Assembly: GCA_016712535.1 (NCBI GenBank)
Contig: JADJQW010000002.1
Location: forward strand, 1,674,001-1,738,000
From: Flavobacteriales bacterium
GTDB lineage: Bacteria > Bacteroidota > Bacteroidia > Flavobacteriales_F > PHOS-HE28
Length of the DNA stretch: 64,000 bases
Reading direction: 5' to 3'
The position numbers and the translations under genes were made by a program. Below the pieces are notes generated by a model that was given only the letters and a program-made list of their open reading frames with translations, did no database searches and was not told the DNA's origin. This document shows, one piece after another, positions 17,010 through 25,057 of the stretch. Position 1 is the stretch's first letter, and every line of letters starts with the position of its first letter.

Positions 17010-17066
17010 TCGGGATGGGCTAGCGGCTTGTCACTAGCAACCATAACAGTATTGACACTCCTCGGT

Positions 17067-17074
17067 TTCCTTTG
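17067..17074 (+). promoter_or_regulatory. Candidate -7 element (TTCCTTTG) of the KdnB-like gene
   Basis: TTCCTTTG has one mismatch to TAnnTTTG and lies 16 nt before ATG 17091. A TTGACA at 17052-17057 is probably coincidental. Confidence 0.35.
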
Positions 17075-17090
17075 CGCCCAACGCACCCGC

Positions 17091-18173
17091 ATGAACCTTT
17101 TCCGCAACTTCAAGTCCGTCACCAAGACCTGCTACGGCCGGGGCAGCTTCGGCAAGCTCGGCGAGATCCTGGAGCCGCACCGCGACCAGCACCAGCGCTT
17201 CTTCGTCTTCCTCGTCGATCATTATTTCCAGGGCAGGGCCGATTTCATCGCGCGCATCCCCAAGCAGGCGGAAGATGAGTTGATCTTCTGCAGCACGGCG
17301 AAGGAGCCTAGCACGGAGCAGATCGACGGCCTGCGGGACGACATCCTCGCGCGGCGCGGCTTGCCCGCCGGCGTGATCGGCATCGGCGGCGGCAACGTGA
17401 TGGACGTGGCGAAGGCGCTCTCGCTCATGTTCACCAACGAGGGCAGCAGCGTGCAGTACCAGGGCCTAAACTTGATCAAGAAGCCCGGCATCTATCACTG
17501 CGGCGTGCCCACCATCAGCGGCACAGGCGCGGAAGTGAGCATGACGGCCGTGCTCACCGGTCCCGTGAAGAAGCTCGGCCTCAAGTGCGACTGGACCGTC
17601 TTCGACCAGATCGTGCTCGACCCTGACCTGATCGCCACCGTGCCCACCGACCAGTGGTTCTACACCGGCATGGACACGTACATCCACAGCGTGGAGGCCA
17701 TCACCGGCACCAAGAAGAACACCTTCGCGGAGGCGTACAGCGAGAAAAGCCTGGAGATGTGCCGGGATGTCTTCCTGCGCATGGACCGCAGCGACCCGAA
17801 GAGCGATGAATCCCTGATGGTGGCCAGCTACATGGGCGGCCTCAGCCTCACATACAGCGAGGTGGGCGTGTGCCATGCGCTGAGCTATGGCTTGGGCAAG
17901 GTGCTCGAGATCCACCACTGCATCGCCAACTGCATCGCCTTCGACAAGCTCGAGGATGTCTATGGCGACTACGTGCAGGAGTTCAAGGGCATGGTGAAGC
18001 ACAACAAGGTCAACATCCCGCAAGGCCTCGCCAAGGATTGGAGCGAGGACACCATCAGCGCCATGGCCGAAGTGGCCTACAACCTGCCGCACATGTGGGA
18101 CCACGCCTTCGGACCCGATTGGCAGAAGGTGCTGGACCGGGAACGGATCAAGGGGTGGTACAGGAGGATGTGA
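17091..18173 (+). CDS. kdnB: Iron-containing alcohol dehydrogenase, KdnB-like 3-deoxy-manno-octulosonate 8-oxidase
   Basis: The 360-residue protein has the family III (metal-dependent) alcohol dehydrogenase fold: NAD-binding GIGGGNVMDVAK at 97-108, PTISGTGAEVSMTAVLTG, and metal ligands in YTGMDTYIHSVE and HALSYGLGKVLEIHHCIAN. Overall wording (NFKSVTKTCYGRGSF, FDQIVLDPDLIATVPTDQWFYTGMD) matches the KdnB group as I know it. In Shewanella, KdnB oxidises C8 of Kdo before KdnA aminates it, giving Kdo8N in lipopolysaccharide. No aminotransferase of the KdnA kind is adjacent here. The specific substrate is family-based; the dehydrogenase assignment is firm. Confidence 0.8.
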   Translation: MNLFRNFKSVTKTCYGRGSFGKLGEILEPHRDQHQRFFVFLVDHYFQGRADFIARIPKQAEDELIFCSTAKEPSTEQIDGLRDDILARRGLPAGVIGIGGGNVMDVAKALSLMFTNEGSSVQYQGLNLIKKPGIYHCGVPTISGTGAEVSMTAVLTGPVKKLGLKCDWTVFDQIVLDPDLIATVPTDQWFYTGMDTYIHSVEAITGTKKNTFAEAYSEKSLEMCRDVFLRMDRSDPKSDESLMVASYMGGLSLTYSEVGVCHALSYGLGKVLEIHHCIANCIAFDKLEDVYGDYVQEFKGMVKHNKVNIPQGLAKDWSEDTISAMAEVAYNLPHMWDHAFGPDWQKVLDRERIKGWYRRM

Positions 18174-18183
18174 AAGGCGTTCA

Positions 18184-18253
18184 GAGAATCAGTGGACCAG
18201 GGAATGAGATGATCAGTTGGTGATCGTCCCATCATCAATGATGTCTGATTCTC
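18184..18253. terminator. Long inverted repeat between convergent genes, possible terminator
   Basis: GAGAATCAG (18184-18192) and CTGATTCTC (18245-18253) are perfect 9-bp complements, with a smaller GATGAT/ATCATC pairing inside the 52-nt loop. It sits between the convergent KdnB-like and cupin genes, where a bidirectional terminator is expected, but the loop is long and T tracts are weak. Confidence 0.4.
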
Positions 18254-18264
18254 CAGTTCTCTGA

Positions 18265-18600
18265 TTATTTCAGAAACTCCCCATCCACCACGATCATCCT
18301 CACCGGCCCATTCGTCCGCGAGCGGTGCGAACTGAGGCCATCGCTCACATGGTAGGACATGCCGGCCTGTAGCACGTTCACACGGCCGTCCTCGTGCTCG
18401 TTGATCAATTCGCCTTCGAGCACGAAGACCAGGTGCCCGAGCTGGCACCAATGATCGGCGAGGTAATCGGCTGAGTATTCCACCATGCGGATGCGAAGGC
18501 CTTCGTGCTGAACGACGCGCATGGTGGCGGTTCCTGTTGCGCCCGGAACCGTGGTGACTGGCAGCTGAGACCAGTCGATGGCCTCGAAGGGGAGCTTCAT
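18265..18600 (-). CDS. Small cupin-fold protein (DHCW-motif type)
   Basis: The 111-residue single-domain cupin begins MKLPFEAIDWSQLPVTTVPG. The two cupin boxes are visible around YLADHWCQLGHLVFVLEGEL and the Gly-rich turn HEDGRVNVLQAGMSYHVSDG. The DHCW tetrapeptide defines a small family of unknown function. Conserved His/Glu residues would bind a metal. A TAGGTTCG box (18608-18615, minus strand) lies 7 nt upstream. It appears monocistronic. Confidence 0.85.
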   Translation of the reverse strand: MKLPFEAIDWSQLPVTTVPGATGTATMRVVQHEGLRIRMVEYSADYLADHWCQLGHLVFVLEGELINEHEDGRVNVLQAGMSYHVSDGLSSHRSRTNGPVRMIVVDGEFLK

Positions 18601-18607
18601 GGTCCTG

Positions 18608-18615
18608 CGAACCTA
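18608..18615 (-). promoter_or_regulatory. Candidate -7 element (TAGGTTCG) of the cupin gene
   Basis: It reads TAGGTTCG on the minus strand and ends 7 nt before ATG 18600. Confidence 0.45.
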
Positions 18616-18632
18616 CATCAGCGGCTTTCACC

Positions 18633-18640
18633 TAGTTTCG
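18633..18640 (+). promoter_or_regulatory. Candidate -7 element (TAGTTTCG) of the gliding-type gene
   Basis: TAGTTTCG lies 22 nt before ATG 18663 and is divergent from the cupin promoter only 18 nt away. If real, it may drive transcription through to the radical SAM operon. Confidence 0.45.
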
Positions 18641-18662
18641 GTCGCCCCCGAACCCGCCTGCC

Positions 18663-19457
18663 ATGCGCGCCATCAAGACCGCATCCTTCGCGTTGATCAC
18701 CATTGCATCTGCCGCGCAGATTGCGCCGGTGCGCTGGTCAGCCTCCTTCACCACCGACCGCGCCTTCATCGAGAACCACGGTCAGTTCGATGGCTTGGGC
18801 ATGGAGCGCACCGAGTTCGCTGTTGACGAAGGCGCCGTGCGGATCCTCTTCGCTGCGGATGGCGTGGGCTTCCACCTGCATGAGAAGGAGAAGAACCATT
18901 ACCGCAAGCGCGGCGAGCGCGACAAGCCACGCACCATCGTGCGGCAGGACCTGGCCCTGATGCGGTGGGAGGGAAGCAAGAGCGAGCAGCGCTTCATCAG
19001 CGGGAAGAAGAGCGACCACCACAGCTACGCGTACCTCGAGGCCGATGGCAGCACGAGCGACCGCACGGGCATCGCAGGTTGGGAGGAGCTTCGCTACGAG
19101 CGCCTTTATCCAGGCATCGATGCGGTATACACCATCCATCCGGAGCGCGGCATCAAATACGCGCTGCACTTGCGGCCCGGCGCCGATGCCGCGATGATCC
19201 GCATGCGCTGGGATGATGCCCATGCCGTGCGCATGGGATACGAAGGAGAGTTGCGCATCGCTACGGTTTTCGGCGAGATCGTGGACCATGCGCCGGTCGC
19301 GCATTACGCCGATGGGGCCAAGGAGCCCATCGAAGTGCGCTTCAGCCTGAGGGGCAATGCTGCCGGATTCGTGCTCGCGCCGTACGATGCATCGCGACCC
19401 GTGATCATCGATCCGTGGACCGTGACGCCTGCCTTCCCCAACACCAATCGCATCTAG
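18663..19457 (+). CDS. N-terminal part of a large secreted gliding-type protein, ended by in-frame TAG
   Basis: The first 264 codons encode a signal peptide (FALITIASAAQIAPV) and a domain typical of long Bacteroidota surface proteins: FIENHGQFDG near the start, GEELRYERLYPGIDAVY-like text (GWEELRYERLYPGIDAVY), and the closing VIIDPWTVTPAFPNTNRI. The TAG at 19455-19457 is in the same frame as the 964-codon continuation starting at 19461, and sequence similarity to such proteins would run straight through (NRI-stop-DVEVDDNANVYIYGGD). A single change from TGG or TAC/TAT explains it. As given, this part would be released without a sorting domain. Confidence 0.75.
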   Translation: MRAIKTASFALITIASAAQIAPVRWSASFTTDRAFIENHGQFDGLGMERTEFAVDEGAVRILFAADGVGFHLHEKEKNHYRKRGERDKPRTIVRQDLALMRWEGSKSEQRFISGKKSDHHSYAYLEADGSTSDRTGIAGWEELRYERLYPGIDAVYTIHPERGIKYALHLRPGADAAMIRMRWDDAHAVRMGYEGELRIATVFGEIVDHAPVAHYADGAKEPIEVRFSLRGNAAGFVLAPYDASRPVIIDPWTVTPAFPNTNRI

Positions 19458-19460
19458 GAC

Positions 19461-22355
19461 GTGGAGGTGGACGACAACGCGAACGTGTACATCTACGGCG
19501 GCGATTCTCCCCTGCGCCTGCGGAAGTACGATCCCAGCGGCGTGCTGCAATGGACCTACACCACGGCCTGGGACACGGCCAACTACTGGCTTGGGTCCAT
19601 GATCGCGCATCCGGGCGGCGATTGCTTCATCACTGCGGGCACCGATCCGCGGATCGCGCGCATCAGCACGGCGGGCAACCAGGTCTGGAGCGAGGATGGC
19701 GGGTTCTTCGATGAGTATTGGCGCATGGCGCTCAATTGCAACGCCACGCAACTGATGCTCGGCGGCACGCGGCTCACGCTCGGCCCTTCGCTCTTCCCGA
19801 TCGGCTACGGGCGCGCCTTCGAGATCGATATGGCCAACGGCTCCGTGCTGAATTCAACCGATGTCGCTGCGGTCTCGCCGTCCTTCCTCATCAATAATCC
19901 GAACGAGATCCGCGCACTGGCCGCCTCCGCCAACGGCAAGTACTACTTCATGACGCTCGATACCATCGGGGCGCTCAATGCTGACCTGACCATCCCGTAC
20001 CGTCGCAACAACTCTTACGCCTTCAGCTATGCGGTGGCCGGATATGGCCCTACGAACATGGGCATCAACGGCATCGCGGCCACGACCAACGAGATCTACA
20101 CGCAGAATGGCAGCACGCTGCATCGCCGCGACATCCAGTCCGGCACCATCATCGCCACGGCCACCATACCCGGCGGCGGCACCACGAGCCAGCTCGGCGC
20201 CAACAGCGCGGAGAACGGCGGTCTGGTGCTCGATAGCTGCGGCTTCGTGTATGTGGGCAGCGGCAACGCCGTTCACAAGTTCACCCCTGGCCTGCAGTTG
20301 GTGAGCTCGGTGGCCACGCCCGGCGCGGTGTACGATGTGGCGGTGAACCACAACGGCGAGGTGGTGGCCTGCGGCAACGGCTTCCTGGTATCCATCGCTA
20401 TCGGCTCTTGCGCGCCACCCCCGCGCGAATGCCTCACCTGCCTGGAGCTCGCTGGGTCGGGCACATTCTGCGCGGATGATCCTGCCGCCACCCTCACTGC
20501 GAGCATCGCGGGCGGCACGTGGAGCGGGCCGGGCATCACCGATCCTTTGGCGGGCACCTTCACGCCTTCTGCCGCCGGCGCAGGGGTGCATGTGATCACC
20601 TACACACTGCCTTCGCCCGCGCCTTGCGGATCGGACACGCTGCAAATGGTGGTGAGCCCCTGCGCGCCGTTGAGCGTGTGCGTGAACGATGATGGCACGC
20701 TCTCCGCCGCGAACGGTGTCGGGCCGTACACCTGGCAGCACCAGACCACCGTGCAGGATTGCAGCGCTTGCATCCTCGCATGCTTCTTCCCGCCGGGCTG
20801 CGCCGTGAATGTGACCGGCTGGACCACATGGGCCACCGGAGCCAGCGCCAGCGCCCCGCCGAATTATCCGATCCAAGTGACCGATGCCACGGGCACGAGC
20901 ATCATCATCAACTCCGCAGCGGATGTGCCGGCGTGCTCGCCATGCCCAACCATCTCCGTGCAGGTGCTTGATGTGGATAATGTCGCCTGCTTCGGTGCCA
21001 GCACGGGCAGCGCGAGCGTTGAGGCCAGCGATGGGACAGCGCCGTACACCTTCTCTTGGTCGCCAGGCGGAGCGACCGGCTCAAGCGTGAACGGTCTTTC
21101 CGCAGGCTCCTACACCGTAACGGCCATTGATGCCGATGGCTGCACGGGAACCACGGTCGTGCAGGTGAACCAGCCAGTCAGCGCAGTCACGGTTTCGATC
21201 CCCAGCACCACGCCAGTGAGTTGCAATGGCAACGATGGAACAGCCACGGCCAGCGCGAGTGGCGGCACCGGTGCGTTGAGCTATAGCTGGGCGCCGAGCG
21301 GCGGCAATGCGGCAACTGCCACTGGCCTCCCGGCAGGCAGCTACACCGTCACCGTCACCGATGCGAATGGATGCACCGCGCAGGCTACCGCTCAGGTGGA
21401 GCAGGCCGCAGGCCCTTCAATCGTGACCGTGGACGTGACGCCATCGAACTGCAATGCGCCCACTGGCACCATCACCATCATCGCAACGGGCAATGGCCTG
21501 CAGTACAGCATCGACGGTGGAAGCAGCTACCAGGCAGCGAGTTCGTTCTCAGGCGTGGGTGCTGGCACCTACAACGTGATGGTGATCGATGCGAACGGCT
21601 GCACGGCCACGGCCGCGGCGACCGTGACGCAACCCGCGCCGCCGGTGCCCGTGATCACCGGTCAACCATGGGCCTGTGTTGGTGAGACGGTCGTGCTCAG
21701 CACCACGCAACCCTTCGCATCCTATGCGTGGCAGCCCGGGGGGAATTCGGCCACACAAGCGGTCACATCAAGCGGCAGCTACACGGTAATGGTGACGGAT
21801 GCGAACGGCTGCACAGGCGCATCGGTGCCTTACGCAGTGCTCTTCGAGGACCCGCAAGCCGCCTTCACCGCCGATCCGCCCTCACCGCAGCTGCCGGGCA
21901 CATCGGTCGAGTTCGCCGACGCCTCGAATGGGGGAGGAGGCACCATCAACTCGTGGTGGTGGAGCCTGGGCATGACCGGCGCAACGGGCAGCGCCCAAAC
22001 GATCGACTGGACCTACGCGAATCCCGGCGTGTACACCATCACCTTGATCGTGACCACCGCCAATGGCTGCACCGATACCATCAGCGATGCTTATGTGATC
22101 CGTCCGGCCGAGATCGTGATCCCCAACGTCATCAGCCCGAACGGCGATGGCATGAACGACGCCTTCGTGATCCCCAACATCGAGTTCTTCGGCAACGAGC
22201 TGGCCATCTTCAACCGTTGGGGCCAGGCGGTCTTCGAGACGCGCGATTACCGCAGCACATGGCGCGGCGCCGATCAACCCGATGGCACCTATTACTACGT
22301 GCTGCGCCTCGACGATGGTCGGGAGTTCACCGGGCACTTGACCTTGCTGCGCTGA
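19461..22355 (+). CDS. C-terminal part of the gliding-type protein: SprB repeats, PKD domain, type B T9SS sorting domain
   Basis: This continues the frame of the preceding part. It opens with a beta-propeller-like region (VDDNANVYIYGGDSPLRLRKYD, VYDVAVNHNGEVVACGNGF), then Cys-rich modules, several SprB-like repeats ending in GSYTVTVTDANGCT, and a PKD domain (FADASNGGGGTINSWWWSL). It ends with the gliding-motility-associated C-terminal domain (IPNVISPNGDGMNDAFVIPN, FNRWGQAVFE, DGTYYYVLRL), a type B T9SS signal. Intact, the whole would be a cell-surface adhesin-like protein of about 1,230 residues. The next gene starts 9 nt downstream. Confidence 0.85.
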   Translation: MEVDDNANVYIYGGDSPLRLRKYDPSGVLQWTYTTAWDTANYWLGSMIAHPGGDCFITAGTDPRIARISTAGNQVWSEDGGFFDEYWRMALNCNATQLMLGGTRLTLGPSLFPIGYGRAFEIDMANGSVLNSTDVAAVSPSFLINNPNEIRALAASANGKYYFMTLDTIGALNADLTIPYRRNNSYAFSYAVAGYGPTNMGINGIAATTNEIYTQNGSTLHRRDIQSGTIIATATIPGGGTTSQLGANSAENGGLVLDSCGFVYVGSGNAVHKFTPGLQLVSSVATPGAVYDVAVNHNGEVVACGNGFLVSIAIGSCAPPPRECLTCLELAGSGTFCADDPAATLTASIAGGTWSGPGITDPLAGTFTPSAAGAGVHVITYTLPSPAPCGSDTLQMVVSPCAPLSVCVNDDGTLSAANGVGPYTWQHQTTVQDCSACILACFFPPGCAVNVTGWTTWATGASASAPPNYPIQVTDATGTSIIINSAADVPACSPCPTISVQVLDVDNVACFGASTGSASVEASDGTAPYTFSWSPGGATGSSVNGLSAGSYTVTAIDADGCTGTTVVQVNQPVSAVTVSIPSTTPVSCNGNDGTATASASGGTGALSYSWAPSGGNAATATGLPAGSYTVTVTDANGCTAQATAQVEQAAGPSIVTVDVTPSNCNAPTGTITIIATGNGLQYSIDGGSSYQAASSFSGVGAGTYNVMVIDANGCTATAAATVTQPAPPVPVITGQPWACVGETVVLSTTQPFASYAWQPGGNSATQAVTSSGSYTVMVTDANGCTGASVPYAVLFEDPQAAFTADPPSPQLPGTSVEFADASNGGGGTINSWWWSLGMTGATGSAQTIDWTYANPGVYTITLIVTTANGCTDTISDAYVIRPAEIVIPNVISPNGDGMNDAFVIPNIEFFGNELAIFNRWGQAVFETRDYRSTWRGADQPDGTYYYVLRLDDGREFTGHLTLLR
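21100..21845 (+). repeat. SprB-type protein repeats
   Basis: Four successive units end in near-identical text: GSYTVTAIDADGCT (about 21108), GSYTVTVTDANGCT (about 21336), GTYNVMVIDANGCT (about 21564) and GSYTVMVTDANGCT (about 21774), spaced roughly 210-230 bp. SprB is the mobile adhesin of gliding Flavobacterium; such repeats also occur in non-gliding surface proteins. Confidence 0.8.
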
Positions 22356-22364
22356 ACCGCCCGC

Positions 22365-23084
22365 ATGCGTCATTTCCTTCATTTGCTCTTCGAGGTGGGT
22401 GCCTTCGCCTTCGGATATGCCTACTTCGCCAGGCTGCGTGCGCTGCGGGGCGATGCTGTCGCTGAGGAAAAGCGGGTGTGGGTGATCATCGGGGCGGCGG
22501 CCGGGGCGTTGATCGGGTCACGGCTCTTGGGCGCGCTGGAGGATCCGGCTCTGCTCCGTTGGGATTGGCGCGCGCTCTTCGCGGCCTTCAACAACCGCAC
22601 GGTCGTGGGCGGATTGCTGGGCGGACTCATTGGCGTGGAAGTGACTAAGAAGATCATTGGTGAGCGCACCAGCACCGGTGACCTCTTCACCTTTCCGCTG
22701 ATCCTGGGCATGCTGGTGGGCCGCATCGGCTGCCTGCTCGGCGGCCTTGAGGACAATACCTACGGCATCGCCACCGAGCTGCCGTGGGGCATCGACCTCG
22801 GTGATGGGGTGCGGCGCCATCCCACCAACCTGTATGAGATGCTCTGGCTTGGCGCGCTCTGGCTCGGCCTGCTGGCCATCGAAAGGCGCTGGACGCTGGT
22901 CAACGGCGTGCGCTTCAAGCTCTTCATGATGGGCTACCTCGCCTTCCGCTTGCTCGTCGATGGCATCAAGCCGCAGCCCGCCATCGCGCTCGGCCTTTCA
23001 TCCATTCAGTGGGCCTGCCTTCTCGGCCTGCTGTATTACTTCCCCGCCTGGTCCAGGCCGAAACGCCTGATCGCCCATGCCTGA
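22365..23084 (+). CDS. Lgt-like (prolipoprotein diacylglyceryl transferase family) membrane protein
   Basis: The 239-residue protein has about seven hydrophobic helices and the Lgt-family signature GRIGCLLGG at 119-127 with HPTNLYE at 152-158. True Lgt moves diacylglycerol from phosphatidylglycerol to the lipobox Cys. This protein differs: the loop corresponding to the essential His region reads VVGGLLGGLIGV with no His, and the usual Asn of the signature is Cys. It is therefore probably a paralogue with a different acceptor or lost activity. Its stop overlaps the radical SAM gene by 8 bp, making it the first gene of a four-gene coupled operon. Confidence 0.8.
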   Translation: MRHFLHLLFEVGAFAFGYAYFARLRALRGDAVAEEKRVWVIIGAAAGALIGSRLLGALEDPALLRWDWRALFAAFNNRTVVGGLLGGLIGVEVTKKIIGERTSTGDLFTFPLILGMLVGRIGCLLGGLEDNTYGIATELPWGIDLGDGVRRHPTNLYEMLWLGALWLGLLAIERRWTLVNGVRFKLFMMGYLAFRLLVDGIKPQPAIALGLSSIQWACLLGLLYYFPAWSRPKRLIAHA

Positions 23085-24480
23085 GCGCCCCTACACCTAC
23101 TACGACTTCACGCTGAGCCTATGCCCCGCATGCCTGCGCCGCATCGATGCCAAGGTCATCTTCGAGGATGACCGTGTCTTCATGCTGAAGCGCTGCCCGG
23201 AGCATGGCGCGCAAAAGGTGCTCATCGCCACCGACGTGGAGTACTACAAGCGCTGCCGCCATTACCTCAAGCCCGGCGAGATGGTGCGCGCCTTCAACAC
23301 GAAGACCCATTTCGGTTGCCCGTACGATTGCGGCATCTGCCCCGACCACGAGCAGCACGGCTGCCTCACCTTGATCGAGGTCACGGACCGCTGCAACCTG
23401 GAATGCCCCATCTGCTACGCCAGCAGCGGGCCAATGCACGGCAAGCACCGCACGGTGGAGGAGGTGGAGCGCATGCTCGACGCCTGCGTGCGCAACGAGG
23501 GCGAGCCCGATGTGGTGCAGCTCAGCGGCGGTGAGCCCACGGTGCACCCGCAGTTCTTCGAGATCCTCGATGCAGCGAAGCGCCGGCCCATCCGCCATCT
23601 GATGGTGAACACCAACGGCATCCGCATCGCCAAGGACAGGGCGTTCGCGGAGCGGCTTGCCTCGTACATGCCCGACTTCGAGCTCTACCTGCAGTTCGAT
23701 TCGTTCCGCCCCGATGTGCTGAGACGCTTGCGCGGTGAGGACCTCTCCGCCATGCGGATGAAGGCGCTGGAGCATTTGAACGAATTGAATCTGAGCACCA
23801 CGCTCGTGGTCACGGTGGAGAAGGGCGTGAATGATGACGAGATCGGCGCCATCATCGACTTCGCGCTGAAGCAGCCCTGCGTGCGCGGCGTCACCTTCCA
23901 GCCTGTGCAGGCCGCCGGACGCACGGAGCACTATGATCCCGCCACCGACCGCATCACCCTCACCGAGGTGCGCCAGGCCATCCTCGATCAGAGCCCGCTC
24001 TTCACGCCCGAGGACATCGTGCCCGTGCCCTGCAACCCCGATGCGCTGGCCATGGGCTATGCCTTGAAGCTGAACGGCGAGGTGTTCCCGCTCACGCGCA
24101 TGATCGATCCGGACGACCTGCTGAACAACAGCCGCAACACCATCGTGTACGAGCAGGACGCGCGGCTGAAGGAGCACATGGTGAAGCTCTTCAGCACGGG
24201 CACGCCCAGCGACAAGGCCCATGAGACGCTGCACCGGATCATGTGCTGCCTGCCCGATATCGATGCGCCCGAGCTGAGGTACGAGAACCTCTTCCGCATC
24301 ATCATCATGCGCTTCATCGACGCGTACGACTTCGATGTGCGGGCCATCAAGCGCAGCTGCGTGCACATCATCGATCCGCGCACCATGCACGCGATCCCCT
24401 TCGAGACCATGAACCTCTTCTACCGCGAAGAGGCGCAGCGGAAGCGGTTGGCGGAGTTGCAGCAAAACCCCGTCGCATGA
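23077..24480 (+). CDS. Radical SAM protein, COG1964 / tetraether-synthase (MJ0619)-like
   Basis: The 467-residue protein carries the radical SAM cluster motif C106-NLE-C110-PI-C113 (CxxxCxxC), then LSGGEPTVHP, the SAM-binding GGE. Before it lie a CxxC pair (C16, C19), CPEHG at 40-44 and a second Cys set in GCPYDCGICPDHEQHGC (81-96). This layout, including CPEHG and CPYDCGIC, is that of the MJ0619 family, whose archaeal member Tes joins lipid chains to make tetraethers. Bacterial relatives are largely uncharacterised. With an Lgt-like gene upstream, a lipid substrate is plausible but unproven. It overlaps the next gene by 4 bp. Confidence 0.85.
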   Translation: MPERPYTYYDFTLSLCPACLRRIDAKVIFEDDRVFMLKRCPEHGAQKVLIATDVEYYKRCRHYLKPGEMVRAFNTKTHFGCPYDCGICPDHEQHGCLTLIEVTDRCNLECPICYASSGPMHGKHRTVEEVERMLDACVRNEGEPDVVQLSGGEPTVHPQFFEILDAAKRRPIRHLMVNTNGIRIAKDRAFAERLASYMPDFELYLQFDSFRPDVLRRLRGEDLSAMRMKALEHLNELNLSTTLVVTVEKGVNDDEIGAIIDFALKQPCVRGVTFQPVQAAGRTEHYDPATDRITLTEVRQAILDQSPLFTPEDIVPVPCNPDALAMGYALKLNGEVFPLTRMIDPDDLLNNSRNTIVYEQDARLKEHMVKLFSTGTPSDKAHETLHRIMCCLPDIDAPELRYENLFRIIIMRFIDAYDFDVRAIKRSCVHIIDPRTMHAIPFETMNLFYREEAQRKRLAELQQNPVA

Positions 24481-24755
24481 GGAACCCGATGCTCATCCAG
24501 CTTATCGTCCTCCTCGCATATTCGCTCTTCTTCATCGTGTTCGCGAATCATATGCGGAGCTTCTTCACGGAGCTGCACTGGACCTTCATCTTGGCTCATA
24601 CGGGCACGCTGCTCATATATGGGCTGGTCCGTTTCTTCACTGGCGACCGCAACCGGGACGCCTGGCAATACATCGTCGCCTCCATCCTGGTGGCCACCAT
24701 CGGCCATGGCCTGTGCTTCTTCAATGGCCTCGTCAATCTCAACGTGCACGGATGA
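24477..24755 (+). CDS. Small membrane protein, first of two in the radical SAM operon
   Basis: The 92-residue protein starts at ATG 24477 inside the radical SAM stop (ATGA). It has about three hydrophobic helices: LIQLIVLLAYSLFFIVFA, WTFILAHTGTLLIYGLV and YIVASILVATIGHGLCFF. I do not recognise a family. Gene overlap on both sides indicates strict co-translation with the radical SAM enzyme, suggesting a membrane partner or anchor (inference). Confidence 0.75.
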   Translation: MRNPMLIQLIVLLAYSLFFIVFANHMRSFFTELHWTFILAHTGTLLIYGLVRFFTGDRNRDAWQYIVASILVATIGHGLCFFNGLVNLNVHG

Positions 24756-25057
24756 ACATCAAGCTTCACCGGAACAACCTCCTGCTCCTGCTCGGTTATG
24801 CGCTGCTCATCGAGCTGATCGGCCTGGCCAATGGCCGCGATGCCTCCATGATCGTGCTCATCTTCATGATGATCGCCGTGGCGGCTCACTTCGGCGGGCT
24901 CCTGCTGGGCGCGCTCATCATCCTGCTGAACGGCGATGCCCCGAAGGCGGGTCAATGGGCCCTGAGCGCGTTGCTGGTGGGCGTGATCGGCTTCGGCCTT
25001 TGTTGGGGCGGCGCTTCGGTGGCCGAGGGCATCAACGGCTCGGCCGGCTTCCATTAA
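24752..25057 (+). CDS. Small membrane protein, second of two in the radical SAM operon
   Basis: The 101-residue protein starts at ATG 24752, overlapping the previous stop (ATGA). Three to four helices are visible: NLLLLLGYALLIELIGLA, ASMIVLIFMMIAVAAHFGG, LLGALIILL and ALSALLVGVIGFGLCWG. No family is recognised. Its last bases overlap the convergent DUF6265 gene by 4 bp, ending the operon. Confidence 0.75.
   Translation: MNIKLHRNNLLLLLGYALLIELIGLANGRDASMIVLIFMMIAVAAHFGGLLLGALIILLNGDAPKAGQWALSALLVGVIGFGLCWGGASVAEGINGSAGFH

Noticed and set aside
15749..17023. 424-codon plus-strand frame opposite the CotH/lamin-tail gene
   Set aside because: It is an Arg/Ala/Glu-rich antisense shadow without recognisable domains.
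17052..17074. TTGACA upstream of the KdnB-like gene as a sigma70-type -35 box
   Set aside because: Bacteroidota use a different consensus, there is no TATAAT at the right distance, and a TTCCTTTG box is nearer.
21100..21845. Tandem similar segments as a DNA repeat or CRISPR-like array
   Set aside because: The similarity is at protein level (SprB repeats), units are about 220 bp with varied DNA, and there are no short conserved repeats with unique spacers.
22365..23084. Calling the membrane protein the housekeeping Lgt
   Set aside because: The Lgt signature is only partly kept; the conserved His region and Asn of the signature are replaced, so a paralogue is safer.
23119..24465. 448-codon open frame opposite the radical SAM gene
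   Set aside because: It is an antisense shadow; the radical SAM frame has all motifs and fits the operon overlaps.
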